In this document: piece by piece, positions 7,010 to 14,375 of the stretch
How the letters are laid out: every line of letters starts with the position of its first letter
Numbering within the stretch: position 1 is the first letter of the stretch
Source of the DNA: an uncultured Lachnoclostridium sp.
GTDB taxonomy: Bacteria > Bacillota > Clostridia > Lachnospirales > Lachnospiraceae
Length of the DNA stretch: 20,314 nt
Reading direction: 5' to 3'
NCBI GenBank assembly: GCA_902464595.1
Contig: CABQJX010000044.1
Location: 1-20,314 of the forward strand
The notes under the pieces: generated by a model
Told to the model about the DNA's origin: nothing
The model's input: only the letters and a program-made list of their open reading frames with translations
The model's database searches: none
Program-made: the position numbers and the translations under genes

Positions 7010-7034
7010 TGGGGTGGCGTCCCCCAATCGTTTT
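7010..7034 (+). terminator. Possible weak terminator after the AspDH-like gene
   Basis: TGGGG (7010-7014) pairs with CCCCA (7022-7026) across seven bases and is followed by ATCGTTTT. The stem is short and the U-run is only four, so read-through is likely. A second small stem, TATCCT/AGGATA (7046-7062), precedes the next ribosome binding site. Confidence 0.3.
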
Positions 7035-7093
7035 ATGCTGCGGTTTATCCTTTGACAGGATAGGATCAATCAATAGGATTCAGGAGGTTTCAT

Positions 7094-7996
7094 ATGTTTA
7101 AAAAATTGGTTGCAATTGAGCCGGTGAGCTTGATCCCATCGGCGGAAAAAGAGCTTTACAAACATGCAGAGGAAGTTGAGCTTTATGGAGATATACCGGA
7201 AAATGAAGATGAGATCATCCGGCGGATCGGGGATGCAGAGGCAGTTTTGGTAAGCTACACCTCAAGGATCAGCCGCCGCACCATTGAGAGCTGCCCTTCG
7301 ATCCGCTATATTGGGATGTGCTGCAGTCTCTATTCAGAGGAAAGCGCAAATGTAGACATCGCATGTGCCAGAGAGCGTGGCATTACGGTTCTTGGGATCC
7401 GGGATTACGGAGACAGGGGAGTGGTGGAATATGCTCTTAGCGAGCTGGTGCGTTTCCTCCACGGGTTTGATCGTCCTATGCTTCAGGATATGCCGGTGGA
7501 GATCACGGATCTGAAGGTAGGGATCCTGGGATTGGGCGTATCCGGAGGGATGATCGCCGACGCTATGAAATTTATGGGAGCCCAGGTATCTTATTACTGC
7601 CGCAGCCCGAAGCCGGAGCGGGAGGCCCAGGGAATGACATACCGCCCATTGAAGGAGCTTCTTGCCGAAAGCCAGGTGGTTTTTGCCTGCCTGAACAAGA
7701 ATGTGATCCTTCTTCACCAGGAGGAGTTTGAGATGCTGGGGAGAGGAAAAATTCTCTTTAACACCTCCATTGGCCCGGCCTTTGACCTGCCGGCCTTAAA
7801 GGAATGGCTGGATCAGGGGGACAATTACTTTGTCTGTGATACAGAAGGGGCTTTGGGGGATCCCACCGGAGAGCTTCTGTCTCATCCGGGAGTGTTCTGT
7901 TCCCACATATCGGCTGGGAGAACCAGACAGGCATTTGATCTGCTGAGCAAAAAGGTGCTGGATAATATCCAGGCCTATGAAGATAAGAACCGTTAG
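7094..7996 (+). CDS. D-isomer-specific 2-hydroxyacid dehydrogenase-like protein, catalytic Arg replaced
   Basis: This gene encodes 300 residues. The split catalytic domain (about 1-110 and the C-terminus) surrounds an NAD-binding domain with LKVGILGLGVSGGMIADAM, a clear GxGxxG-type loop near residues 146-155. Family members reduce 2-keto acids to D-2-hydroxy acids. The essential Arg normally found in N(T/A)xRGxxVD is Ile226 here (NTSIGPAFD), whereas the expected catalytic His is present (His271 in SHISAGRT) and acidic residues follow at 249-260. The protein is also somewhat shorter than the usual 310-330. It may therefore have altered chemistry or a binding role; the replacement is seen, the consequence is inferred. 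AGGAGG lies seven bases before the ATG. It sits 89 bp after the AspDH-like gene and is closed by the terminator at 8003-8057. Confidence 0.82.
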   Translation: MFKKLVAIEPVSLIPSAEKELYKHAEEVELYGDIPENEDEIIRRIGDAEAVLVSYTSRISRRTIESCPSIRYIGMCCSLYSEESANVDIACARERGITVLGIRDYGDRGVVEYALSELVRFLHGFDRPMLQDMPVEITDLKVGILGLGVSGGMIADAMKFMGAQVSYYCRSPKPEREAQGMTYRPLKELLAESQVVFACLNKNVILLHQEEFEMLGRGKILFNTSIGPAFDLPALKEWLDQGDNYFVCDTEGALGDPTGELLSHPGVFCSHISAGRTRQAFDLLSKKVLDNIQAYEDKNR

Positions 7997-8002
7997 ATAT
8001 AG

Positions 8003-8057
8003 AAAACCGCTGTCGGACAGGAAAGAGGCAGAACTCTTTCCTGCTGACAGCGGTTTT
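8003..8057. terminator. Bidirectional terminator between the dehydrogenase (+) and MarR (-) genes
   Basis: The outer arms AAAACCGCTGTC (8003-8014) and GACAGCGGTTTT (8046-8057) pair perfectly. Inside, CAGGAAAGAG (8018-8027) pairs perfectly with CTCTTTCCTG (8034-8043), with a small interior loop (GGA against CT) and a six-base apical loop. T-runs flank both sides, so it can end both convergent transcripts. Confidence 0.9.
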
Positions 8058-8073
8058 ATGATATGTTTGCAGT

Positions 8074-8529
8074 TTACAGACTTTCTTCCTGAAAGGTGGT
8101 CTGACATTCTTCCAGATTTTCACAAATTTTTTCCAGGGTTTGGCAGAATGATTCCATTTCCTTTGGATCGACGCCTTCCCATATGGTGTGATCCACAAAA
8201 TCCAGAACCTGGCGTACCCGTTTTGCCTCTGCAATCCCTTCCTCTGTGAGACAGATCAGATAAGAACGTCGGCATTCCGGATCTTTTTCCCGGCGCAGAT
8301 ACCCTGCCTCCTCTAATTTATCCAGGGAGCGGGACATGGTAGCCGCATCCACACGGCACTGGGTGGAGAGCTCCTTCTGGGTCAGATGATCTTTTGCCAA
8401 CAGTACATCCAGGATGCGGGCGTGGCCCTGGCCGAAGGTGAGGCCGATCTGGGCAAGGCTGGGCTGCATAAGATGACGCCTGGCCCATTCTGCCCGGATC
8501 AAAAGCCGCCGGACGTGAGATAATTCCAT
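8074..8529 (-). CDS. MarR-family transcriptional regulator
   Basis: This 151-residue winged-helix protein is typical of MarR in length and layout. Residues about 50-95 form the DNA-binding part: LTQKELSTQCRVDAATMSRSLDKLEEAGYLRRE, followed by the wing with DPECRRSYLICLTEEG. Helices at both ends would form the dimer interface. MarR proteins usually repress a linked efflux operon and release DNA when a small phenolic or drug-like ligand binds. The gene lies 76 bp downstream of the two ABC exporter genes on the same strand, probably at the end of their transcript, so it would control its own synthesis. The 40-bp palindrome at 12291-12330 over the ABC promoter is the obvious target. The ATG follows AAGAAGGGAAAG, and the transcript ends at the terminator at 8003-8057. 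Confidence 0.92.
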   Translation of the reverse strand: MELSHVRRLLIRAEWARRHLMQPSLAQIGLTFGQGHARILDVLLAKDHLTQKELSTQCRVDAATMSRSLDKLEEAGYLRREKDPECRRSYLICLTEEGIAEAKRVRQVLDFVDHTIWEGVDPKEMESFCQTLEKICENLEECQTTFQEESL

Positions 8530-8605
8530 GATTCTTTCCCTTCTTTCTTAAAAGTGCATAGCAGTTTTGTTTCTGCCGGACATACAAGGGCCCGGCTTTT
8601 AATGG

Positions 8606-10468
8606 CTATTCCAGCTCAAACTGTCCTGTGTACAGCTGGTAATACCGGCCTTTCTGTTCCAATAACTCCTCGTGGCTTCCTCTCTCAATGACTTCTCCCT
8701 GCTCCAATACCATGATCGCTTTGGAATTGCGCACCGTAGAAAGGCGATGGGCAATGACGAATACGGTTCTCCCCTCCATCAGGGCATCCATTCCCTTCTC
8801 GATCAGCTTTTCCGTGCGGGTGTCAATGGAGCTGGTGGCCTCGTCTAAGATCAGCACAGGAGGACGGGAGATGGCTGCCCTCGCAATAGCTAACAGCTGC
8901 CTCTGTCCCTGAGACAGGTTAGCCCCATCGCTGTGGAGCATGGTGCGGTATCCCTGGGGAAGACGGCGGATAAAGGAATCGGCATTGGCGATTTTGGCTG
9001 CCCTTTTTACGTCCTCATCTGAGGCGTCCAGCCGCCCATAGCGGATATTGTCGGCAATGGTTCCTGTAAATAAGTGGGTATCCTGGATGACCATAGACAG
9101 GGAGCGGCGCAGGTCGTCCTTTTTGATGTCCCGTATATCGATCCCATCATAGGTAATGCGTCCGCCCTGGATCTCATAAAAGCGATTGATGAGATTGATA
9201 ATGGTGGTTTTTCCAGCCCCGGTGGATCCCACAAAGGCGATTTTCTGGCCTGGCTTGGCGTAAAGGCTTATGCCTTTTAAGATGGTTTTTTCCGGTGTGT
9301 AGCCAAACACCACATGTTCAAAGCGCACGTTCCCTTCAAGCGGGATGAGTTTAAAATCTTTTCCATTTGGATCAGGAATTTTCCAGGCAAATTCTTTGGT
9401 AAAGCAGCTACATTCCTTCAGCGTTCCGTCCGGATCCCTGGATACAGCGCACAGCCTTACGTTTCCTTCATCTGTTTCCAGCGGCTCGTTCATCATATGA
9501 AAGATACGTTCTGCGCCGGAGAGGGCAGACAGAAGAAAATTGATCTGTTGGGTAAACTGGTTCATGGGCATGGCGCTCTGACGGACATATACCAGGTAAG
9601 AAGCCAGGGTTCCCAGATCCGTAAGGCCGGACAGGACAAAGAGGCCGCCTGCACAGGCAGATAATGCATAATTGATATAGGAGAGGGCTACGATGGTGGG
9701 AACGGTCATGCCTGCGTGGGTCATGGCTTTGGTAGCAGCTTTTCGGTAGGCTTCGCTGCGCCTGCAAAATTCCTCAAAATCCTGGGCTTCATGGTTAAAG
9801 ACCTTTTCAACCTTCTGCCCGGCCACCATTTCTTCCACAAACCCGTTGATGCTTCCAAGATACTGCTGTTGTTGGGTAAAATATTTCCGGCTTCTTTTTC
9901 CGTTAAAACGGATAAACAGAAGCATGACTGCCAGAAATACCATAACGATGGAGGACAGGCGCAGATCCAGAACCAGAAGCATAGCTATGGTTCCGGTGAT
10001 GGTGATGAAGCTCTGGATCATCATGGCAAAGCTGCTGTTGAGAGCCTCAGAGATGGTGTCCACATCGTTGGTAAAGCGGCTCATAAGCTCCCCGTGGGTG
10101 TGAGCATCAAAGTAGGTGAGGGGGAGCCTTTGGGTATGACGGAACAGATCCGAGCGGATCTCGCTCACCACCTTTTGGGACATGCGCACCATCATTTGAT
10201 TATAGGCAAAACAGGAGAGGACTCCTGCCAGATATAAAAGTCCCATAAGGAACAGCATTTTTATTAATCCCGGAATATCGCCGGGAAGGATATATTGGTT
10301 GATAACCGGCTTTAGCAGATAGGTTCCAAGGATGCTTGCCATGGCGCTTGAGGTCACGAGCAGGGCAATGAGAAAGAGATACCATTTGTGGCGTCCCAGA
10401 TAGCCGAACATTTGCCTGATGGTTTTCCTGGTGTCTTTCGGACGGTTGTAGGATGAAATTCTTGCCAT
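8606..10468 (-). CDS. Heterodimeric ABC exporter subunit with canonical ATP site (TM288/LmrD/BmrD-like)
   Basis: This 620-residue half-transporter has an N-terminal six-helix exporter domain (about 20-330) fused to an ATPase domain. Walker A is GSTGAGKTT with Lys420, the signature is LSQGQRQ, Walker B is VLILDEATSSID with catalytic Glu543, and the switch His574 lies in AHRLSTV. All catalytic residues are present, so this is the active partner. The linker between the two domains (about 335-390) is longer than in homodimeric exporters and contains several Cys, as in other 'D' subunits of LmrCD/BmrCD pairs. Its ATG overlaps the stop of the partner gene by one base (TAATG), giving translational coupling and matched synthesis. 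Together the two likely export drugs or lipids across the cytoplasmic membrane; the substrate is not evident. Confidence 0.93.
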   Translation of the reverse strand: MARISSYNRPKDTRKTIRQMFGYLGRHKWYLFLIALLVTSSAMASILGTYLLKPVINQYILPGDIPGLIKMLFLMGLLYLAGVLSCFAYNQMMVRMSQKVVSEIRSDLFRHTQRLPLTYFDAHTHGELMSRFTNDVDTISEALNSSFAMMIQSFITITGTIAMLLVLDLRLSSIVMVFLAVMLLFIRFNGKRSRKYFTQQQQYLGSINGFVEEMVAGQKVEKVFNHEAQDFEEFCRRSEAYRKAATKAMTHAGMTVPTIVALSYINYALSACAGGLFVLSGLTDLGTLASYLVYVRQSAMPMNQFTQQINFLLSALSGAERIFHMMNEPLETDEGNVRLCAVSRDPDGTLKECSCFTKEFAWKIPDPNGKDFKLIPLEGNVRFEHVVFGYTPEKTILKGISLYAKPGQKIAFVGSTGAGKTTIINLINRFYEIQGGRITYDGIDIRDIKKDDLRRSLSMVIQDTHLFTGTIADNIRYGRLDASDEDVKRAAKIANADSFIRRLPQGYRTMLHSDGANLSQGQRQLLAIARAAISRPPVLILDEATSSIDTRTEKLIEKGMDALMEGRTVFVIAHRLSTVRNSKAIMVLEQGEVIERGSHEELLEQKGRYYQLYTGQFELE

Positions 10469-12192
10469 TACAGATTCGCCCCTTCCTGCTGAGAGTGATA
10501 GATGTCCTGGTATACCGGGCAGGTATCCAGAAGCGTCCTGTGGTTTCCGGCTGCAAGGATCTTCCCGTCCTGAAGGATCAGGATCTGATCCGCCTCCATG
10601 ACGGAGGTGATCCGCTGGGCAATGATGATCTTCGTGGTATTGGGAAGATGGCGGGACAGCCCTTCGCGGATCCTGGCTTCTGTGGCTGTATCCACAGCGC
10701 TGGTGGAATCGTCCAGGATGAGTACCTTAGGATGCTTTAAGATCGCTCTGGCAATACACAGCCTCTGTTTTTGACCGCCGGACACATTGACGCCTCCCTG
10801 TCCTAACTCTGTGTCATACCCGCGTTCCAACCGGTCGATAAATTCGTCCACACAGGCAATGGCGCATGCTTCCTGGATCTCCTGGTCTGTGGCGTCCTCT
10901 TTGCCCCAACGCAGGTTATCTTTGACTGTTCCTGAGAAAAGGGTATTTTTTTGAAGCACCATAGCGATGGAATCACGAAGATTTTTTAACGGATAATCCT
11001 TTACCGGCCGGCCGTCAATGGATACTGTGCCTTCTGTAGCCTCATAGAGCCGCGGGATCAGCTGGACCAGGGTACTTTTTGCAGATCCCGTCTGTCCGAT
11101 GATTCCAACCGTTTGTCCTGGAAGGATATGGAAAGAAATATCGGATAAAACGTATTCCTCTGCCTCCAGGCTGTACTTAAAGGAAACGTGGTCGAAACGG
11201 ACATCGCCCTTCTCTACCGTAAACGTGCTGCCGGGCTGATCCTTAATATCAATCTCCTCGTTCATGACCTGGGAAATGCGCCGCCAGGATGCCAGGGCGC
11301 GGGTCGCCATAAGGAAGACGCCGGACAGCATCATCAGAGAATTGAGTACCTGGAGCACATAGCTCAAAAATCCGGTGAGTTCACCTACCTGCACATTGCC
11401 CATAACTGTCATATTCCCCCCGAACCACAGGATCGCAAGGATCGTGCCATACATCACAAGCTGCATGGCGGGCATATTGAGAACGGCCAGGCTGAAGGCT
11501 TTTTCAGCAGTGAACCGGAGATTATGGTTGACCTCCTCAAATTTCTGCACCTCATAATCTCCCCGCACATAGGATTTGACCACGCGGATGGCAGTGAGAT
11601 TTTCCTGAATGATCCGGTTTACCAGGTCGATGGCTCCCTGCATGACGCTGTAGAGAGGGCGTACCTTCCGGATAATGGAAAAGAGCATGATCCCCAGAAT
11701 AGGAGCAGCTATGAAGAATACGATGGCCAGCTGTGGATTGATATAAAAAGAGGCGGCCATAGCTGTGAGCATCATAACGGGGGAGCGAAAGCCCGGCCGC
11801 ATACCTCCTGCCACAGAGTTCTGGATGGTGGTCACATCGCTGGTAAGGCGGGTCACCAGGGAAGCGGTACTGAAATGGTCGGTATTGGAAAAGGAAAATT
11901 CCTGGAGCTTTGCAAACTCTGCCTTGCGGATTTCAGCTCCCAGCCCCTGTCCCACACGGGCAGAAAACAGGGCAGAGCCTTGACCGAGGACCAGGGAGAT
12001 CAGGGCAAAAAGAATCATCTGTCCACCCTTCATTAAAATATAATGGCGGTCGCCGTTAGCCACTCCAACGTCGACGATGGAAGCCATGACAAGGGGAATG
12101 ATAAGCTCAAATACGGTTTCTGCCTCAATGCAGAAGATGGCCGCAATGGCATCCCGTTTGTAGGGCCTCAAATAAGAAAGAAAGTCTTTCAT
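10468..12192 (-). CDS. Heterodimeric ABC exporter subunit with degenerate ATP site (TM287/LmrC/BmrC-like)
   Basis: This 574-residue half-transporter has six predicted membrane helices (about 15-310) and a C-terminal ATPase domain. Walker A is GQTGSAKST with Lys372, where the usual Gly before Lys is Ala. The signature VSGGQKQR is intact. Walker B ends in Asp-Asp (494-495, LDDSTSAVD) instead of Asp-Glu, and the switch His is Gln526 (IIAQRIT). This is the pattern of the non-hydrolysing site in asymmetric exporters such as TM287/288. It is the first gene of the minus-strand operon; AGGAGGTTTCCCCC lies directly before the ATG. The leader is about 120 nt from the promoter at 12319-12347. Its stop overlaps the start of the canonical partner. 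Confidence 0.93.
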   Translation of the reverse strand: MKDFLSYLRPYKRDAIAAIFCIEAETVFELIIPLVMASIVDVGVANGDRHYILMKGGQMILFALISLVLGQGSALFSARVGQGLGAEIRKAEFAKLQEFSFSNTDHFSTASLVTRLTSDVTTIQNSVAGGMRPGFRSPVMMLTAMAASFYINPQLAIVFFIAAPILGIMLFSIIRKVRPLYSVMQGAIDLVNRIIQENLTAIRVVKSYVRGDYEVQKFEEVNHNLRFTAEKAFSLAVLNMPAMQLVMYGTILAILWFGGNMTVMGNVQVGELTGFLSYVLQVLNSLMMLSGVFLMATRALASWRRISQVMNEEIDIKDQPGSTFTVEKGDVRFDHVSFKYSLEAEEYVLSDISFHILPGQTVGIIGQTGSAKSTLVQLIPRLYEATEGTVSIDGRPVKDYPLKNLRDSIAMVLQKNTLFSGTVKDNLRWGKEDATDQEIQEACAIACVDEFIDRLERGYDTELGQGGVNVSGGQKQRLCIARAILKHPKVLILDDSTSAVDTATEARIREGLSRHLPNTTKIIIAQRITSVMEADQILILQDGKILAAGNHRTLLDTCPVYQDIYHSQQEGANL

Positions 12193-12290
12193 GGGGGAAA
12201 CCTCCTTTGCTGATAGAATATAGCCGCCAGGGATCTTTTAGGAACAGAGTGTCAGGAACAAGCAGTCTGTTTCAGGCGGGCGGTTTGAAT

Positions 12291-12330
12291 TGCATATACA
12301 ATGATTGTGCTCACAACTATTGTATACGCA
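12291..12330. promoter_or_regulatory. 40-bp near-perfect palindrome, candidate MarR operator
   Basis: The two 20-base arms match at 16 positions, with no spacer. Conserved blocks are TGC, TATACAAT and TTGTG on the left and their complements CACAA, ATTGTATA and GCA on the right. It covers the -10 box and the expected start point of the minus-strand ABC promoter, so a bound dimer would block polymerase. The arms are long enough for two nested dimers. The linked MarR protein is the likely ligand; this assignment is inference. Confidence 0.65.
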
Positions 12331-12347
12331 TGAATTGGCCAAGTCAA
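12319..12347 (-). promoter_or_regulatory. Promoter of the ABC exporter-marR operon
   Basis: Read on the minus strand, TTGACT (complement of 12342-12347) and TACAAT (complement of 12319-12324) are separated by exactly 17 bases. Each hexamer has five of six consensus bases. Transcription would start near 12312, in the middle of the palindrome. Confidence 0.8.
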
Positions 12348-12443
12348 GGGGGTATGGAGAAACAGTTTAGCCATGCGAAGATTCAGGAAGGAAAATGTAC
12401 GGCTGAACTGTTACGGTGGTGAGAAAATCAAGGAGAATGGGTC

Positions 12444-12472
12444 TGGATAAATGCGTCCGTTTATGTTAATAT
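12444..12472 (+). promoter_or_regulatory. Candidate promoter of the prmA operon
   Basis: TGGATA (12444-12449) and TAATAT (12467-12472) are 17 bp apart, with a TG one base before the -10 (TGTTAATAT). The -35 matches consensus at four of six positions and the -10 at five. It would give a leader of about 70 nt before prmA. Confidence 0.5.
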
Positions 12473-12547
12473 AGGAAACAGTTCAGCTGGGAAATGCCCG
12501 GAAGATGTTTTTATGGGAGAAAAAGAAAGAAGATAGGAGCAGATCAT

Positions 12548-13504
12548 ATGAAATGGAAAAAGTTTACATTAACTACTACCACAGAGGCGGTGGATCTGAT
12601 CAGCAGCATGTTTAACGACATTGGCATAGAAGGGATTGAGATCGAGGACAACATTCCTTTGACGGAGAAAGAGACGAAAGGGATGTTTATAGATATTCTG
12701 CCGGAGCTTCCGCCGGACGAGGGCGTGGCCAAGGTGAGCTTTTATCTGGACGATGACGCTGATGTGGCTGAGTATCTGAAGAAGGTAGAGGAAGGATTGG
12801 ATGAGCTGTCTGTCTTTATGGATCTGGGGGCCAGAACGATCTCTGCTTCCGAAACAGAGGACAAGGACTGGATCAATAACTGGAAGCAGTATTTCAAACC
12901 CTTTACGGTGGATCATATCCTGATCAAGCCTACCTGGGAGGCCATTCCTGAGGAGCACAAGGACAAGCTTCTGGTTCAGATCGATCCGGGGACTGCCTTT
13001 GGAACCGGTATGCATGAGACCACCCAGCTGTGTATCCGTCAGCTGGAAAAATATGTAGATCAGGATACCAGGGTTTTGGACGTGGGAACAGGAAGCGGCA
13101 TTCTGGGGATCACTGCCCTAAAGCTGGGAGCACAGGAGGTTTGGGGAACAGACCTGGACGAAAATGCTATCAACGCTGTAAGGGAAAATCTGGAGGCCAA
13201 CGGGATCAGTGAGGAGAAGTTCCATGTGATCCAGGGAAATATCATTGACGATGTCCGCGTGAAGGAATGGGCCGGATATGATAAATATGAGGTGGCAGTT
13301 GCCAATATCCTGGCAGATGTGATTATTCTTCTGGTCGATGAGATCAGCGCCCATTTAAAGCAGGGAGGGATTTTTATTACCTCCGGCATTATTAATATGA
13401 AGGAACAGGCCGTGAAAGAGGCCTTTGCCCGCTGCAGCCAGCTGGAGATCGTGGAGACGACCTACCAGGGCGAGTGGGTGAGCATTACAGCCAGGAAAAA
13501 GTAA
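12548..13504 (+). CDS. prmA: Ribosomal protein L11 methyltransferase
   Basis: This gene encodes 318 residues, the normal length for PrmA, which trimethylates lysines and the N-terminus of ribosomal protein L11 with S-adenosylmethionine. The N-terminal L11-recognition domain begins MKWKKFTLTTTTEAVDLIS. The linker DWINNWKQYFKPF is characteristic of the family. The catalytic domain has DPGTAFGTGMHETT, the SAM-binding strand VLDVGTGSGILGI starting at Asp178, and VANILAD, the family's variant of the methyltransferase NPPY-type motif. The ATG at 12548 is chosen because AGGAG (12534-12538) lies nine bases before it and the product starts like other PrmA proteins. It heads a + strand operon with rsmE 73 bp downstream, a pairing found throughout Firmicutes. 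A small hairpin (13515-13533) lies in the gap. Confidence 0.95.
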   Translation: MKWKKFTLTTTTEAVDLISSMFNDIGIEGIEIEDNIPLTEKETKGMFIDILPELPPDEGVAKVSFYLDDDADVAEYLKKVEEGLDELSVFMDLGARTISASETEDKDWINNWKQYFKPFTVDHILIKPTWEAIPEEHKDKLLVQIDPGTAFGTGMHETTQLCIRQLEKYVDQDTRVLDVGTGSGILGITALKLGAQEVWGTDLDENAINAVRENLEANGISEEKFHVIQGNIIDDVRVKEWAGYDKYEVAVANILADVIILLVDEISAHLKQGGIFITSGIINMKEQAVKEAFARCSQLEIVETTYQGEWVSITARKK

Positions 13505-13514
13505 TCAGGATTCG

Positions 13515-13533
13515 CCTGCCGGCTTTTGGCAGG
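13515..13533 (+). other. Small intra-operon hairpin between prmA and rsmE
   Basis: CCTGCC (13515-13520) pairs with GGCAGG (13528-13533) across GGCTTTT. There is no U-tract after it, so it should not stop transcription. It may be an mRNA processing or stability stem. Confidence 0.35.
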
Positions 13534-13577
13534 AAGCAGATACGAATAACGGTAAGAGAAGAGATTTGAGGAAAACC

Positions 13578-14327
13578 ATGCATCATTTTTTTATTACTCC
13601 CGAACAAGCAGGAGAGGGAGCTGTGACCATTGAAGGGCCGGACGTAAACCATATCAAAAACGTGCTCCGCATGAAAGCAGGGGAGGAGATGCTCGTCAGC
13701 GACGGAACGGGAAGGGACTATCTCTGTGTCTTAGAGGGAGTTGGAGAGCAGGAGGTTACAGCCAGGATCATAGAGGAAATAGAGGATCCGAAGGAACTTT
13801 CTTCCAGGATCTGGCTGTTTCAGGGGCTTCCCAAGGGGGATAAGATGGAGCTGATCGTTCAAAAGGCGGTGGAGCTGGGGGCGGCGGCCATTGTACCCGT
13901 ATCCACGAAAAACGCGGTGGTGAAGCTGGATCCCAAGAAGGCGGAAGCTAAGATCCGGCGCTGGCAGGCGATTGCAGAGAGCGCGGCCAAGCAGTCTAAG
14001 CGCAGCCTGATCCCCAGGGTGGAAGGGCTTATGTCCCTAAAGGAGGCTTTTCGGTTTGTGAGGGAACAGGGGTTTTCCCAGTGCCTGATTCCTTATGAGC
14101 ACCAGCCGGGAATGGAGGATACAAGAAAGCTGCTGGCAGCCATAGGGCCGGGGCAGGACATTGCTGTGTTCATCGGCCCGGAAGGCGGATTCGATGAGGA
14201 AGAGGTTAAGGCTGCCCTTGAGATGGGGGTGTGTCCTGTGAGCCTGGGCCGCCGGATCCTGCGGACGGAGACTGCGGGCCTGGCCATTTTATCCGTGATG
14301 ATGATGAAGCTTGAGGGGGCTTTTTAA
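13578..14327 (+). CDS. rsmE: 16S rRNA (uracil(1498)-N3)-methyltransferase
   Basis: This 249-residue SPOUT-fold enzyme methylates N3 of U1498 in 16S rRNA. The start MHHFFITPEQ is typical. The N-terminal PUA-like part contains HIKNVLRMKAGEEMLVSDG. The catalytic domain has LFQGLPKGDKMELIVQKAVELGA, the central KNAVVKL and RRWQAIAESAAKQSKRS, then FIGPEGGFDEEEV (Gly200 on) and LGRRILRTETA, which form the knotted SAM site. The ATG at 13578 is preferred over a TTG four codons earlier because TTTGAGGAAAACC places GAGG seven bases before it. It follows prmA by 73 bp and precedes the cysteine desulfurase by 48 bp, so one transcript is likely. Confidence 0.94.
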   Translation: MHHFFITPEQAGEGAVTIEGPDVNHIKNVLRMKAGEEMLVSDGTGRDYLCVLEGVGEQEVTARIIEEIEDPKELSSRIWLFQGLPKGDKMELIVQKAVELGAAAIVPVSTKNAVVKLDPKKAEAKIRRWQAIAESAAKQSKRSLIPRVEGLMSLKEAFRFVREQGFSQCLIPYEHQPGMEDTRKLLAAIGPGQDIAVFIGPEGGFDEEEVKAALEMGVCPVSLGRRILRTETAGLAILSVMMMKLEGAF

Positions 14328-14375
14328 ACAGAGAAAATATCTGAAAAACAGGCATACGAAGGAGTTTATTTGGAA

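Larger units (their letters stand above)
12193..12547. other. 355-bp divergent intergenic region between the ABC operon (-) and prmA (+)
   Basis: From left to right it holds the leader of the ABC operon (12193 to about 12312), a 40-bp palindrome (12291-12330), the minus-strand promoter (12319-12347), about 90 bp without recognisable content, the candidate prmA promoter (12444-12472) and the prmA ribosome site (12534-12538). Short open frames here have no convincing start signals or family resemblance. Confidence 0.7.

Noticed and set aside
8575..8596. GCCGG/CCGGC hairpin between the second ABC gene and marR
   Set aside because: The stem is only five base pairs, and the T-run is on the wrong side for the minus-strand transcript; not convincing as a terminator.
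11188..12036. Long + strand open frame opposite the first ABC gene
   Set aside because: It is fully antisense to a clear ABC exporter; its composition is His/Gly-rich in the manner of a shadow frame and it has no recognisable domain.
12207..12422. 71-codon open frame between the ABC operon and prmA
   Set aside because: It runs across the palindrome and the minus-strand promoter, lacks a good ribosome site, and resembles nothing.
12437..12469. Ten-codon frame MGLDKCVRLC after AAGGAG, possible leader peptide for prmA
   Set aside because: It overlaps the likely prmA promoter, so it would precede the transcript; no repeated regulatory codon is present.
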